The translations under genes were made by a program, and so were the position numbers. From contig JAEOAD010000055.1 of assembly GCA_036365145.1 (NCBI GenBank), positions 2,232,001-2,296,000 on the forward strand: a stretch of DNA of 64,000 nucleotides, read 5' to 3'. The notes below the pieces were generated by a model, which saw nothing but the letters and a program-made list of their open reading frames with translations, made no database searches and was not told where the DNA came from. This document shows, piece after piece, positions 36,501-48,600 of the stretch (positions within the stretch are counted from its first letter, which is position 1; each line of letters begins with the position of its first letter). Source of the stretch: Orientallactaga sibirica. Its lineage: Eukaryota; Chordata; Mammalia; Rodentia; Dipodidae.

Positions 36501-39016
36501 TAGTAAAGCCGTAACTGTTAAGTGTGACCCTTCCTTCGTAGTAAAGCCATAACTGTTCAGGGTGACCCTTCCTTTGTAGTAAAGCCGTAACTGTTAAGGG
36601 TGACCCTTCCTTTGTAGTAAAGCCGTAACTGTTCAGGGTGACCCTTCCTTCGTAGTGAAGCTGTAACTGTTAAGTTTGACCCTTCCTTTGTAGTAAAGCC
36701 GTAACTGTTAAGTGTGACCCTTCCTTCGTAGTAAAGCCATAACTGTTCAGGGTGACCCTTCGTAGTAAAGCCGTAACTTTTAAGGATGACCCTCTGTAGT
36801 AAAGCCGTAACTGTTAAGTGTGACCCTTTCTTGAGTTCCATGAATTGTGCTAGTAAATAACAGAATATGAGTGTATTGTGTAAACTGCCAAATTTATAGC
36901 CAGTTGGTCTCAAGTGTGGAGAGCTTGGGGGCTGCCACTTGTGGACATCTAGAGTTAGGACAGTTTTGTCAGAAACTATGTCGCTCAACTTGGCCTTAAA
37001 CTCTAACATGGTTAGTGTCAGAATGGTACTGCAGTGTCATCCTGGTCTTTTGATTTGCTTTTGCCAACAAGGTGGCAAAAGTGACCCTATCTGAATTTCA
37101 GAATCTTGCAATTCTCCCTCACTCTCTTAAAACGTGGAATGTCACCATAATGTAAAGACCATGGTGAACGATCACAAGGCATGCCATGTCCATCAGAGCC
37201 AGACCCCAGATAACATGCCAGCAGGATGGCTCTGGCTCAATCACAATGGTAGAAATGGCAATTGTTGGCAGTCAGCCTTTGCTGGGTTTGCTGGACAGCA
37301 ATAGTTAATTGGTCCAATTTCTCACACAGCTGTGTCTGTGAGGAGCCAGTGTGCAGGCATACAGGGTGGCTAAATTTAGAGTTGTACTTCTGCTTATAAG
37401 ATGGATCTCTGATGCTTCCCTCACATGTGCCAATCTCCATGAGCTTGGCTAGTGAGCATCTGCCCTGAGACTACAACCACTTTTTGTTTGTTTGTTTGTT
37501 TGTTTTTTTTAAAAAGCTTTTTATTTTATTTTATTTTTTGGAGAGCGACACAGAGAGATACAGAGAGAGAGGGAGACAGACAGAGATGGCGCGCCAGCAG
37601 TCTCAGCTGCTGTGAACGAAATCCAGATGCATGCGCCCCCTTGTGGTCAAGTGCAGCATTGCGCCCTTGCATCACTTTGCATCTGGCTAAACATGGGACC
37701 TGGAGATTGGAACCGGGTTCTTAGGCTTAGCAGGCAGGCGCCTTAACCGCTAAGCCATCTCTCCAGCCCTGTTTTTAATTTTATTTATTGATTTGCCTGG
37801 GGGTGAGAGAGAGAGAATGAATGAATGAATGAATGAGAATGGGGGCACCAGAGCCTCTTGTCCCTGAAAATGGACTCCAGATGCATGCACCACTTTGTGT
37901 ATTTGGCTTTACGTGGGGACTGGGGAATGGAACCCAGGCCATCAGGCTTTCAAGCAAGCACCATTAACCACTGAGCCATCACTCCAGCCCTAAAACCACT
38001 ATTCTACACTGATCAGAAGCAAATGCTTATGCCTCTGAAAGCAAGGATTAGATCTGGGTGTATCTGGTAAGGATTTTTCCAGCTTTGGGGCTCTTGTGGG
38101 ATTCATCCTGGTTGCAGACACTCTCTCCCCTTCCCAGGCAGGTTTTATCACCTGGGGAAGACACTATTACTGCATGCTGCTGAACAGCATCTGTGGACAG
38201 TGAGACAGCAAGCCTTTGAGTGGACGAGGCTGGAGTCTGGTCATTCCCCCACTGCCTCTCCAGTGGCCAGAACAGGGCCTGGTGCACACTGGTTCTCAGC
38301 AAAGAATAAGACTTTCTTTTTTTTCATTTTTTATTTTGAGGTAGGGTCTCACTCTAGCCCAGGCTGACCTGGAATTCACTATGTAGTCTCAGGCTGGCCT
38401 CGAACTCATGGTGATCCTCCTACCTCTACCTCCCCAGTGCTGGGACTAAAAGTGTGCACCACCACGCCTGGCTAAAATAAGACTTCTTGATATGACCTAG
38501 AGAAATGCCTCTCATGGCTCTACTAACTTACTTGGTTTTGTCTACTGACATTCATGTTCTTGTCATTATTCCCTAAACAACGCAGTATGACGATGTGGCA
38601 TTTCCACTCTATTAGGTATTATAAGTAGTCTAGAATCGGCTGAGGGTGTGGCTCACAGGCACAGCACAGGTCTAGCATGGGCAAGGCCTTGACTTTCATC
38701 CCTAAGACTATCAATAAATAATAAATAAAAGCCCCACAAATATATAGTAGGCACTTCCTCCTACCTCTGAGGTTGAAAATCCAGGGTAAGCTGAGAACAC
38801 AACCTCTGAAACAAAAGAGAAACAGAGGGAAGGTTAGGAAGAGCACTGACTTGCCCTGGGGGGTCATTCCCCATGCAGCCCCCACAGTGTATAGCAGGCT
38901 GCCTCCTAGATGGGTTCCAGTACTAACTGGGCAAAGGAGCAGCTTGGGATAAAATCCCAAACTCCTTAGCCAGTCCCTGCCAGCCCTGCCTGCTTCCACT
39001 TCATCTCATGTCACAC

Positions 39017-39063
<47 letters not shown>

Positions 39064-42000
39064 TTTGCAAGACAGAGGGAGAGAGAAAGAGAGAGACAGA
39101 GAGAATAAATAGGGTCACCAGGGCCTCCAGCCACTGCAAATGAACTCCAGATGCATGTGGGAACCCAGGTCATTAGACTTTGCAGGCAAGTGCTTTAACC
39201 TCTGAGCCATCTCTCCAGCCCTTACTCTGTAATTTGGTCACATGGACCTTCTTTCTCACTTTGCAACATGCAAACTCTTTCTAGTGCCAGTGCTACTGGA
39301 CAGAAAGCTAGCCCGCTATCTCAGGAGAGAGGAATGTGTGCAAAAGATTTCCTGTCGGAGGATCTGAAACTGCTTGGTCACGTTAGTAGAAACAGAATGT
39401 ATTCCGTCAGTAGAGTCGCAAGAGCACTCGGCTGCAAGGTTTATGGACGAGGCCGCAGAATGATTTCAGCCTTGGATCCTATGGACTGAGAGAGAAATCA
39501 GTTAACTGTGGAGTTCACCTAGGGAATGACAGAGCATGTGCAGGATGGGACCCGGTGCCTGAGGCTCCTCCCCATATTCGTGATGTCATAATGAGGCCAC
39601 ATGAGAAAAACCCAGTGAACACCTGACAAAAATCAATGCTCCTGTCTGAAGGTCTGCAAGGGATTTGGAAAAGGTTTGCATGGTGAACAGAGTTTGTCAG
39701 GGGATGGTGGCAAGCGTGGGTACTGAGCAGTGATCTTCAGCAAACAGGAGTCTCCACTTTTATCAAGATGGGCTGCCACAAACGGCCTGCCCTTTTTCAC
39801 AATCATGGAAGCAACAAGAATCAATGCTCACACACACAAAAAAGACAAAAATGTGGGAGAGGGGTGGGGGCTAAAGAGATGGGTCAGTGGTTAAAGGCAT
39901 TTGTTTGCAAGCCTGTTAATCTCAGTTCGATCCTCCCCAGTATTCATGTAAAGCCTAATTCTGACCTGCTGACCAGCGTCTTCTCTCACTCCTCACAGAA
40001 ACCAGCAGCTGAGCACACCTCTTCCTCAGAGGTCTAAGTCCAGGGTCTATGGTTTATGCCCCTCTTTCATGCTTCTAATTTTTCTGGATTCTAACTTCTT
40101 CCTACAAACCCCCTACAGGCTCTGGTGGTTTGTGGTGAATTCTTCCAATACTTAAGGAATGAAATATCAACTGTCTCCAAACCTCCTCAGTAAGGAGAAG
40201 GAAGGCAAGACAAACATGCTCTTGGGTATAAATCCTCACATAGGAACATTGCAGCAAAGGAAAAAATCCACCAACTTATCTCCTAAACATAGATATAAAA
40301 ACCCTCCACGAAATGTCAGCAAATTCAATGCCGTGACCAACATGACCAAGTGGAGTTTATCCAGAGAATGCAAGACTTGTTCAACATTCAAAATCAATCC
40401 ACGTCATTACCCAAATGAACAGATTGTAACAGAGAAATCACATAATCTCAGCAGATGCAGAAAAAGCATTTAAAAAATTCAACAACACCAAATGACAATA
40501 AAAATTAGCAAACAACTCTTCTATCTACCTCTCACACACAAATTAATTAATTAATTAAATAGGCTGGAGAAATGGCTTAGCAGTTAAGGTGCTTGCCTAC
40601 AAATCCAAAGGACTCGGGTTCAATTCCCCAGGACTCATGTAAGCCAGGTGCACAAGGTGGCGCATGCATCTGGCGTTTGTTTGCAGTGGCTCGAAGCCCT
40701 GGGATGCTCATTCTCTCTATATATGCCCCCCCTTCACTCTCAAATAAATAAAGAAAGAAATTTTAAAAAATTAGCAAGGACTATGAGAGAACTTTTAAAA
40801 ATCTGATTAGTCTGGCCGGGTGTGGTGGCGCACACCTTTAATCCCAGCACTTGGGAGGCAGAGGTAGGATTGCCATGAGTTCGAGGCCACCCTGAGACTA
40901 CAGAGTGAATTCCAGGTCAGCCTGAGCTAGAGTGAGACCCTACCTCGAAAAACCAAAAAAAAAAAAAAATCTGATTAAAGGCATCAACAAAAATATATAT
41001 AGTTAATTTAGACCTCTGAAATGCTGAACACTTTCCTCCTGAAGTTGGAGAAAACAAAGGTTGCCACAGTCATCACTTCTATTCAGCATTGTACTGCAAG
41101 GCTTAAAAATATGCTAAGAGACATTAAGATTGGAAAGGAAGAGAGAAAATGGGACATGATCTAAGGATGTCGTGGCTGTGGACATAGATAATCCAGGAAA
41201 CTTGCAAATGATTAGAAATAATGAGTGAATTTAGGAACGTTGCTGGACACAGATTCAGTATTTCTATGTAATGGCAATAAATAAGAATGAAATATGAAGG
41301 CTGGAGAGATGGCTTAGCGGTTAAGGCGCATGCCTGCGAAGCCTAAGGACCCAGGTTCGATTCTCCAGGACCCATGTAAGCCAGATGCACATTGTAGTAG
41401 CACATGCACCTGGAGTTCATTTGCAGTGGCTACAGGCCCTGGCGTGCCCTTTCTCTCTCCCTCTCTCTCTCTTTCTCTCTCTCTCTCTCTGTGTGTGTCT
41501 GTGTGTGTGTGTGTGTGTGTCTGTCTGTCTCTAATAAACAAACAAACAAATAAATAAAAATAAATCTTTTAAAAAGCATTAAAAAAAGAATGAAATATGA
41601 GAAGCAACACCATTGATAACAGCATTAAAGGAGATCAAGCAGAGAGTGGTGGTGCACACCTTTAATCCCAGCACTCAGGAAGTCAGGAAGCTAAGGTAAG
41701 AGGATCACCACGTTCAGGGCCAGTCTGAGGCTACAGAGTGAGATCCTACTTTGCAAACAACAACAAAACACCTAAGAGCTGGTGGGCTAGAATATTTTAC
41801 TGTTTTAGAAAACTCATTATTGTAAAGATATTGATTCTTTCCACCTTGACCTATAATTTGCACTTCCAACCTAAGTATTTAGTAACTTAATAGTCAGCAC
41901 AACTGCATGACTGGGAATTTTCCAGTGACATTTTTCTGTCTACTTGGTTTGCTGACTGTGACAATAGGGATATTGAAGTCTGTCAGCACTGTTGTGGATT

Positions 42001-42585
42001 GGTCAGTATCCTTGCACTCCTGGCATTTTTTTTTTTTTTTCAGTATGAATCTGGATTAGTTCTATGTTACTAGGTTTGTGACTTTTATTTTGTTAGATTG
42101 TTTCAAGGGAGGGTCTCTCTCTGTGTCTCTTTATCTCAAATAAATAACTAAAATAAAATAAGTAAAGATAGGGAAAAGACTTGAATAGTCACTTCTGAAT
42201 GAGGATGTCAAAGTGACCAACAAGCACATGACAGGGTACTCAACATTATTCGACATTTGAGAAGCAAATTAAAACTGCAATGCAATACCACTACTAGCAA
42301 AACAGATACACTTTAAAAGACTGAATCAGGGGCTGGAGAGATGGCTTAGCAGTTAAGGCGCCTGCCTCCTAAGCCTAAGAACACTGGTTCCATTCTCCAG
42401 CGGTTCCAATCTCCAGGTCCCACGTTTAGCCAGATGCAAAGTGACACAAAGGCACAATGCCACACTTGACCACAAGGGGGCGCACACATCTGGATTTCAT
42501 TCTCAGCAGCTGAGAGGCTGCTGGCGCGCCCATTCTCTATCTGTCTTCCTCTCCCTCTCTTTCTGCCTCACTCTATGTCTCTCTC

Positions 42586-42620
<35 letters not shown>

Positions 42621-45600
42621 CTGAATCAGGCTGGAAAGGTGGCTTAGCAGTTAAGGTGCTTGCCTGCAAAGCCTAAGGACCCAGGTTCAATTCCCCAGTA
42701 ACCCACGTAAGCCAGGTGCACAAGGTGGCATATGCGTCTGGAATCAGTTTGCAGTGGCTGAGGGTTCTGGTGCACCCATCCTCTATCTGCCTCTTTCATT
42801 TCCTCCCCCTCTCTCTAATAAATAAATAAAATACTTTTTCAAAGAGGACCGAATCCCCAAGCATTTGTGAGGCTCTGGAGTCACTTGGGAGTCTCTCACA
42901 TCAGTGCAGGAATGAACGCTGGTATAACCACCCTGGGAAAGTGTCTGGCAGTATCCACTAATGCTCAATATACATCAAGAGTCTGTGACCCAGCAAGTCT
43001 ACTCCTGCATACATCCCCTAAAGAAATGAGAGCCTATGTCCACCAGTGGATATGGAAGAGGATGCTCACAGCAGCTTTCTCCACAATAGCCCCAAACAAG
43101 CAGAATGTCTATCAATAGTAAAAAGGGAAAATAAATTATGGTACCAAGGGAATAACTAAAACCAGTGAAAAAGACTGTTCTGTTGATCTGTGCAGTAATA
43201 TTAGTGAATCTGCACACAGACCAGACACAAAAGAGCACACGTATGATGATGCATGAACTTCAAACTAGGTAAATGAATGGGGGGGGGAGCAGAGGCAGAA
43301 TTGTGGCTTCTTTTGGAGGAGGAACTGATTGGGAGGAAACCTCTGGGACACTGGGAAAAACGTTCTGCTTTGTGGTATGAATACTAGGTCAAATAAGGTG
43401 AATGTAAAAATTCAAGTCCTGCACAAGATTTTTGTATTTTACCTGATGTAAGTCATCTTCTCAATTCAAATAAATGCAGCCAGGTGTGGTGGCGCATTCC
43501 TATAATTCTAGCACTTGTGAGGTGAAGGCAGGAGGACCAGGAGTTCAAGGTCATCCTCTACTACCTAGGGAGTTCAAGGCCAACCTCATCGACGTGAGAC
43601 CTGGCTCAGAAAACCAAATGAACTAACCAAGCAAATATGAAATAAAAGTTAAAAAGATTTAATCCCAGCACTCGGGAGGCAGAGGTAGGAGGATCGCCAT
43701 GAGTTCCAGGCCACCCTGAGACTACATAATGAATTCTAGGTCAGTCTGACCTAGAGTGAGACCCTACCTTAAAAAACCAAAAAAAAAAAAAAAAAAAGTT
43801 AAAAGAAACAAATAGGAACAGATAATCCAGAGATCCACTCCAGTACGAAAGGGGTTTTGGTTTAGGGTACAACATTTCTTTCCTTTTTGTCTCTGCCATG
43901 TGGGTGTGGCTCTTAGAACTGTGGAAACAGCCTAAAAGGACAAACAGGTTAGAGTGGTACAGAGAGGGGTGGAAAGACCTGAGTCACTTAAACACGTGAA
44001 CTCACCACAAAATGAACCCATCTGGAAAGCCTTACTTCTGAGTTTCTTGTTATTTGAGGTTCCCCACGCCCCCTGTGGTAGGGTTTCACTGTAGGCCAGG
44101 CTGACCTGGAATTCACTAGGTAGTTTCAGGGTGGCCTTGAACTCACAGCACTCCTCCTACCTCTGCCTCCCTGAGTGCTGGGATTAAAAGCGTGCACCAC
44201 CACACCTGCAAGGTTTTTTTTTTTGTTTGTTTTGTTTTTTTTTAGTTAAATCTCAGAAGCATCTTATCTGATAGAAGTGCCAGGAAAACATTGAAATAGT
44301 TCAAGCCACAGCTCCCAGAAAACCAGACTTTCAGCGTAAACCCTCACAAGTTCACTCCGCCACATGGTGGGCATCAAGAACAAGGGCATGGCTCACCTGT
44401 GCGGTCCACATCCTTTTTCATGGGCAGTACAGTATAATCCGGTTTGTGTTCCGGGTCCTCAAACATCCACGACTGAGGATGAGGCACGCACTGGGGCTCT
44501 TGCTGGGGACTTGTCCTGTCTCCAATCCAGTCCCCTGACCCATCCCTGAGCTGAACCTGCTGCAGGTACGGGATCCGGGAGATCTTGTTTTGGTCCAGGC
44601 TTAACTTCTTTAGTCTTCAGTTAAGGAAAATGAACACAGAATCACTGCACGAATACCAGCTCAGGGATGTATACTACCAAGCAACTTAGGGGACAAACCT
44701 GGCTTGTCAGCCTTGGCCAAGTATACCTCGTGTGACCTTGAGTTAGTACTTAACCTCCCTAGGACTCAATATTCCTCTTTTTCTTTTAATGCAAAACAGC
44801 AGAAATTTATTTCAATCTTACTTTAAATACATGAAAATTTAAAACTACAATTGGAAGCAATTAAACATAGACAAGATATTTTATGCCACACAAATTTTAT
44901 AATGCTGGTACAGTATTAAATTTTGAAATAAACCCAAGAAATAAAACTGATGAATAATATTGATTGGATAATGATCTATTAATTAAACTCTACCATTAAA
45001 TGTTCAAAAACTGAATTGCATACCACTATGAAAATGTCTACGGTATAATATTTTTATAAATCTAAGTATAGTTTTTGCCCAGAACAGTTAAACTTTAAAA
45101 TTCATAGATTTTGAATTTTAAAACGATACAAATTTAAGCCAGGCGTGGTGGCACACGCCTTTAATCCCAGCACTCGGGAGGCAGAGGTAGGCGGATCACT
45201 ATGAGTTCAAGACCACCCTGAGAATAGAGAGCAAATTCCAGGTCGGCGTGGGCTAGAGTGAGACCTACCTTGAAAAACTTGAAAAATTTTAAAAAAGATA
45301 TAAATTTAAAAATATTTTTCTATAAATGTCATAAGTGCTTCACACTACAATACAAATATAGCTAAATTCTGACATAATCATTTTGAAATTATGAAAATTT
45401 TAATATCTCTATCTCTTAAAGTGTATTAAGCTTTTCAGGCTCTTGTGAAAATTAAATGAGGCAGTATGTAGCAGCCTGGCACAAAGTAGTATTTGGGAAA
45501 TGGTAGCTGAATTGAATGGGAATTTTCTAGGGATCATCATCAAATAGGCAGAACTTAGCAGTTAAACTTTCTGATCTTTTCAAATTTTCTCTCCTCTCAA

Positions 45601-48600
45601 GATCAGAGAATTATGTAGCACTGTCTCTTCCTATGCATGATCAGAAAGCACTGATGTCCTACTTTCATGCCAAACTACAGCTCAAGAGAGGAGAAATGGC
45701 TTACTCAAGGTCACACAGCAAAGGTAAGTGGTGGCATGAGGACTTCTCAGGTTGTGTGGGCACCGCGGGGGGCTGGGAGGGACAGAGGAAGGCCGGGTCA
45801 TTACCTTCTGAGCCCCGCCAGGCTGGCAAAGCAGTTGGGACTGGAGAGTTTGTTGTCATCCAGCATCAGTGTCTCCAGCGCCGGGAACCTCAGGATGTAC
45901 TTCTTGCCTGTGAGAGACGTCGAGGATGCCTCCCTGTGAGAGCAGAGCAGGGTGGGGAAAGAGCTCCACTGACCTCGAGGAGAAACGGAGGGGAGGGAAC
46001 TGACCGGGAGGACGAACCAGCTCGGGAGTGCCCAAGAGACATCCTTAGAGATAGATTGGGTGGCAGGTGCAGTTCCGTTTCACTGATCCCTTCCCAAACC
46101 CCATTCATCCACAACCCCAGTGTGGAGGTTTGGATACATCACCGACCCTGGGCGGGGGTGGGGTGGGCGTACTGGTGGCGCTCAAGGACAAGACGGGGGG
46201 GGGGAGCACTGACACTTAAAGAAGCTGGTAGGGGAGCCAAGCCTCGAGTGTGTTGAGGGTGGGCAGACGGCAGCAAGGAATGACGGTGACACCTGTCTGG
46301 AGCCCCACAGCTTTCCAAGCCAAATGGTTTCGACTGATGATGTGGTCACAGAAGCACATTCACCCTACGTCTCATCTATAAGGCAATGTGTGCTTCGCTT
46401 TGGAGATGAAATGCCCCCAAAGGCTGTGTGCAGCATTTTGGAGAGGTCATGGACAGGTCAGGAGGTTAGACCTTGTTGGAGAAGGTAGGTCTCTGGGGCG
46501 TGCCCTGGAAGAGTTTATCTTATACCAGGTTCCTTCTGCATTCATTCTCATTCTCATGCCCTCCCTCCTTCCCTCTCTCCTTCACAGCTAGCACAGATGA
46601 GCAGCTTGGCTCTGTGATGTGCTGCATGGCACAGTGCAGGTCAGGCTCTAGCCAGGCTGCCTGCTAGAAGAAACCAGGAAGTGGCTTCTGTGGACGTGGC
46701 ATCCTACACAGGCCTGGTGTGACAACAGCCACAGTCCCATGTTTGCGAGCAACCTGTTGCGAGATGATCTTCCTGGAGACAGGCTGTCATTGGTCACAAG
46801 AAAGGAACCACCCCATACAATGACTGGCCAGCCAAACCCTTAAAACCCCCTACGCTTCCTTGAATAAATGAGTCTGCAGCAGCTCGCCCTCTGCCTGCTT
46901 CCACACGACCCCTGGAGTCTGTGTCGTGACTCCATGCCTCTTACCCGCTACCCTGCGGAGACCCTGCCATCCCTCCTGGGCTGGCCCTAGGGAGGACCCC
47001 AACAATGGGCTCCCCACGATGCCCATTCTGCTTCATCACAGCTCAGAGACAGTAGAGATAGTCACCATGGACTAAAGCTTCTAAAGATGTGATGAATAAA
47101 GAAAATCCTCTCTTCCTCTTAAATGATCTCTTAGGTTTTATTCCACTGACAAAATATTAATGACAGGGCTGGAGAGATGGATTAGCGGTTAAGGTGCTTG
47201 CCTGCAGAGCCTAAGGACCCATGGTTGACTCTCCAAATCCTATGTAAGCCAGACACACGAGGTGATGCAAGCGCAAGGTCACACATGTGCACAAGGTGGC
47301 ACATGCGTCTGGAGTTCAATTGCTGTGGCTAGAGGCCCTGGTGTGCCAACTCTCTCTCTCATAAAAAAATTAAAATAAGAAAATCTTAATGACATATGAT
47401 GGAAGTGCAAAAGTGATAGAGTGGCAGAGGCGCTTGTCTGTGAAGCCTGAGGACCTGGGTTCTGTTCCCCAGGACCTACATAAGCCAGATGCACAAGGTG
47501 GCACATGTGTCTGGAGTTCGTTTGAAGTGGCTGGAGGCCCTGGTGTGCCCATTCTCTGCCTGCTTTTCTCTCTCTTACTCTCAAACAAATGAATATAATG
47601 TCTTAAAAAGTGGCAGAGATTTGTCTTACTTCACACGCAAAGCTTTCCTTTGAAACCTCCTAGAATGATGAATGGAATATGAAAAAAAATTACCACTTAC
47701 AAATATGCAAGAGGGCTAGGGATGTAGCTCAGTTGGTAGAGTGCTTGCCTAGCATGCATGAGGCCTTGGGTTCCATGCCCAGCACCATCAAAACACTATA
47801 ATCCCGGTGCTTGGGAATTAGAAGTAGGAGGATCAGAAGTTCAAGATCATTGTCTATTACATTTGATGGGTTTGAGGCCACTCTGGGCTACAAGAAACCC
47901 TGTAATTAAAAAAAAAAAAGGCTAAGGAAATTGCTCAGTGGCTACGGAGATGGCTGAGTGGTTAAAGGCACTTGCTTGAAAAGTCTGTCAGCCCCAGGTT
48001 CAATTCCCCAGTACCCATGTAAAACCAGATACACAATGTGGTTCATGGATCTGGAGTTCTTTTGCAGTGGTGGGAGGCCCTGGCATGCCCATACTCTCCT
48101 CCCCACCTCTCTCAAATAAATAAATGTTACTCTCACTTTTGGTTAGAGAAGCTTCTCTTTTCAGATGGCAGTGACCACTGGGGTAACTCAAAACTCACCA
48201 AAGTGCTGATAAATGACAGTGGAGTGTTCAGCACTAAGTGGCACATCTTTATTATATATACCCTTCAAGGCTCAGGGTCCATTGCTGAAGAGGTGGTGCA
48301 AAAAATATTAAGAGCCAAAGGAAGGTTCAGAATGCTTACAGTACTGCCTTCCAGACCCAAAATTTGATATTCATGACCTCATAGTGGCTGATGGTACCTA
48401 CACAAGACCTTTATAATAGGAGGAAAAAATGATGACATGGAAAATAGAAGGGTTGGGAAAATGGCTTAGTGGTTATGGCACTTGCCTGCAAAGGCTAAGG
48501 ACCCAGGTTCAATTTCCCAGAACCCACATAAGCTAGATATACACGGTGGCACATGCATCTGGAGTTCGTTTGTAGAGGCCCTGGAGTGCCCATTCTCTCC

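Larger units (their letters stand above)
34000..36990 (+). mobile_element. ERVL/MaLR-type LTR interrupted by a minisatellite
   Basis: Left of the array, TCTTTACTTGTGTCCTTTGT-AATAAAGCTGTAAC is the usual poly(A)-signal region of MLT2/MaLR-class LTRs. Right of the array (from about 36826), TTGAGTTCCATGAATTGTGC-TAGTAAAT matches the sequence that normally follows it directly. A SINE at 34247-34480 splits the left part. Outer limits are uncertain. The element is an old non-coding fragment. Confidence 0.6.
40140..41640 (+). mobile_element. Old L1 ORF2 fragment
   Basis: The order of motifs follows mammalian L1 ORF2: CATGACCAAGTGGAGTTTAT, then AGATGCAGAAAAAGCATTTA, then ATTCAGCATTGTACTGCAAG. It is interrupted by SINEs at 40561-40770, 40814-40968 and 41298-41585. 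A weak open frame at 40159-40473 reflects decayed ORF2, not a host gene. Confidence 0.75.

Noticed and set aside
34610..36828. CRISPR-like array
   Set aside because: Units are head to tail with no unique spacers, in a mammalian intron.
36557..37009. 150-residue - strand open frame with repeated YYKGRVTLNSYGF-like blocks
   Set aside because: It is a translation of the 38-bp minisatellite (three units make 38 codons) and not a repeat protein. It has no conserved flank and shares only repeat-derived periodicity.
40159..40473. 104-residue + strand open frame
   Set aside because: Its sequence follows decayed L1 ORF2 rather than a host gene.
41298..41360. tRNA gene in the SINE heads
   Set aside because: A- and B-box-like sequences are present but no copy folds as an intact tRNA by eye. 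Dozens of copies share the same non-tRNA body.
45633..46256. 207-residue + strand open frame
   Set aside because: It is opposite the XRRA1 exon at 45805-45933, GC-rich, and has no recognisable domain.
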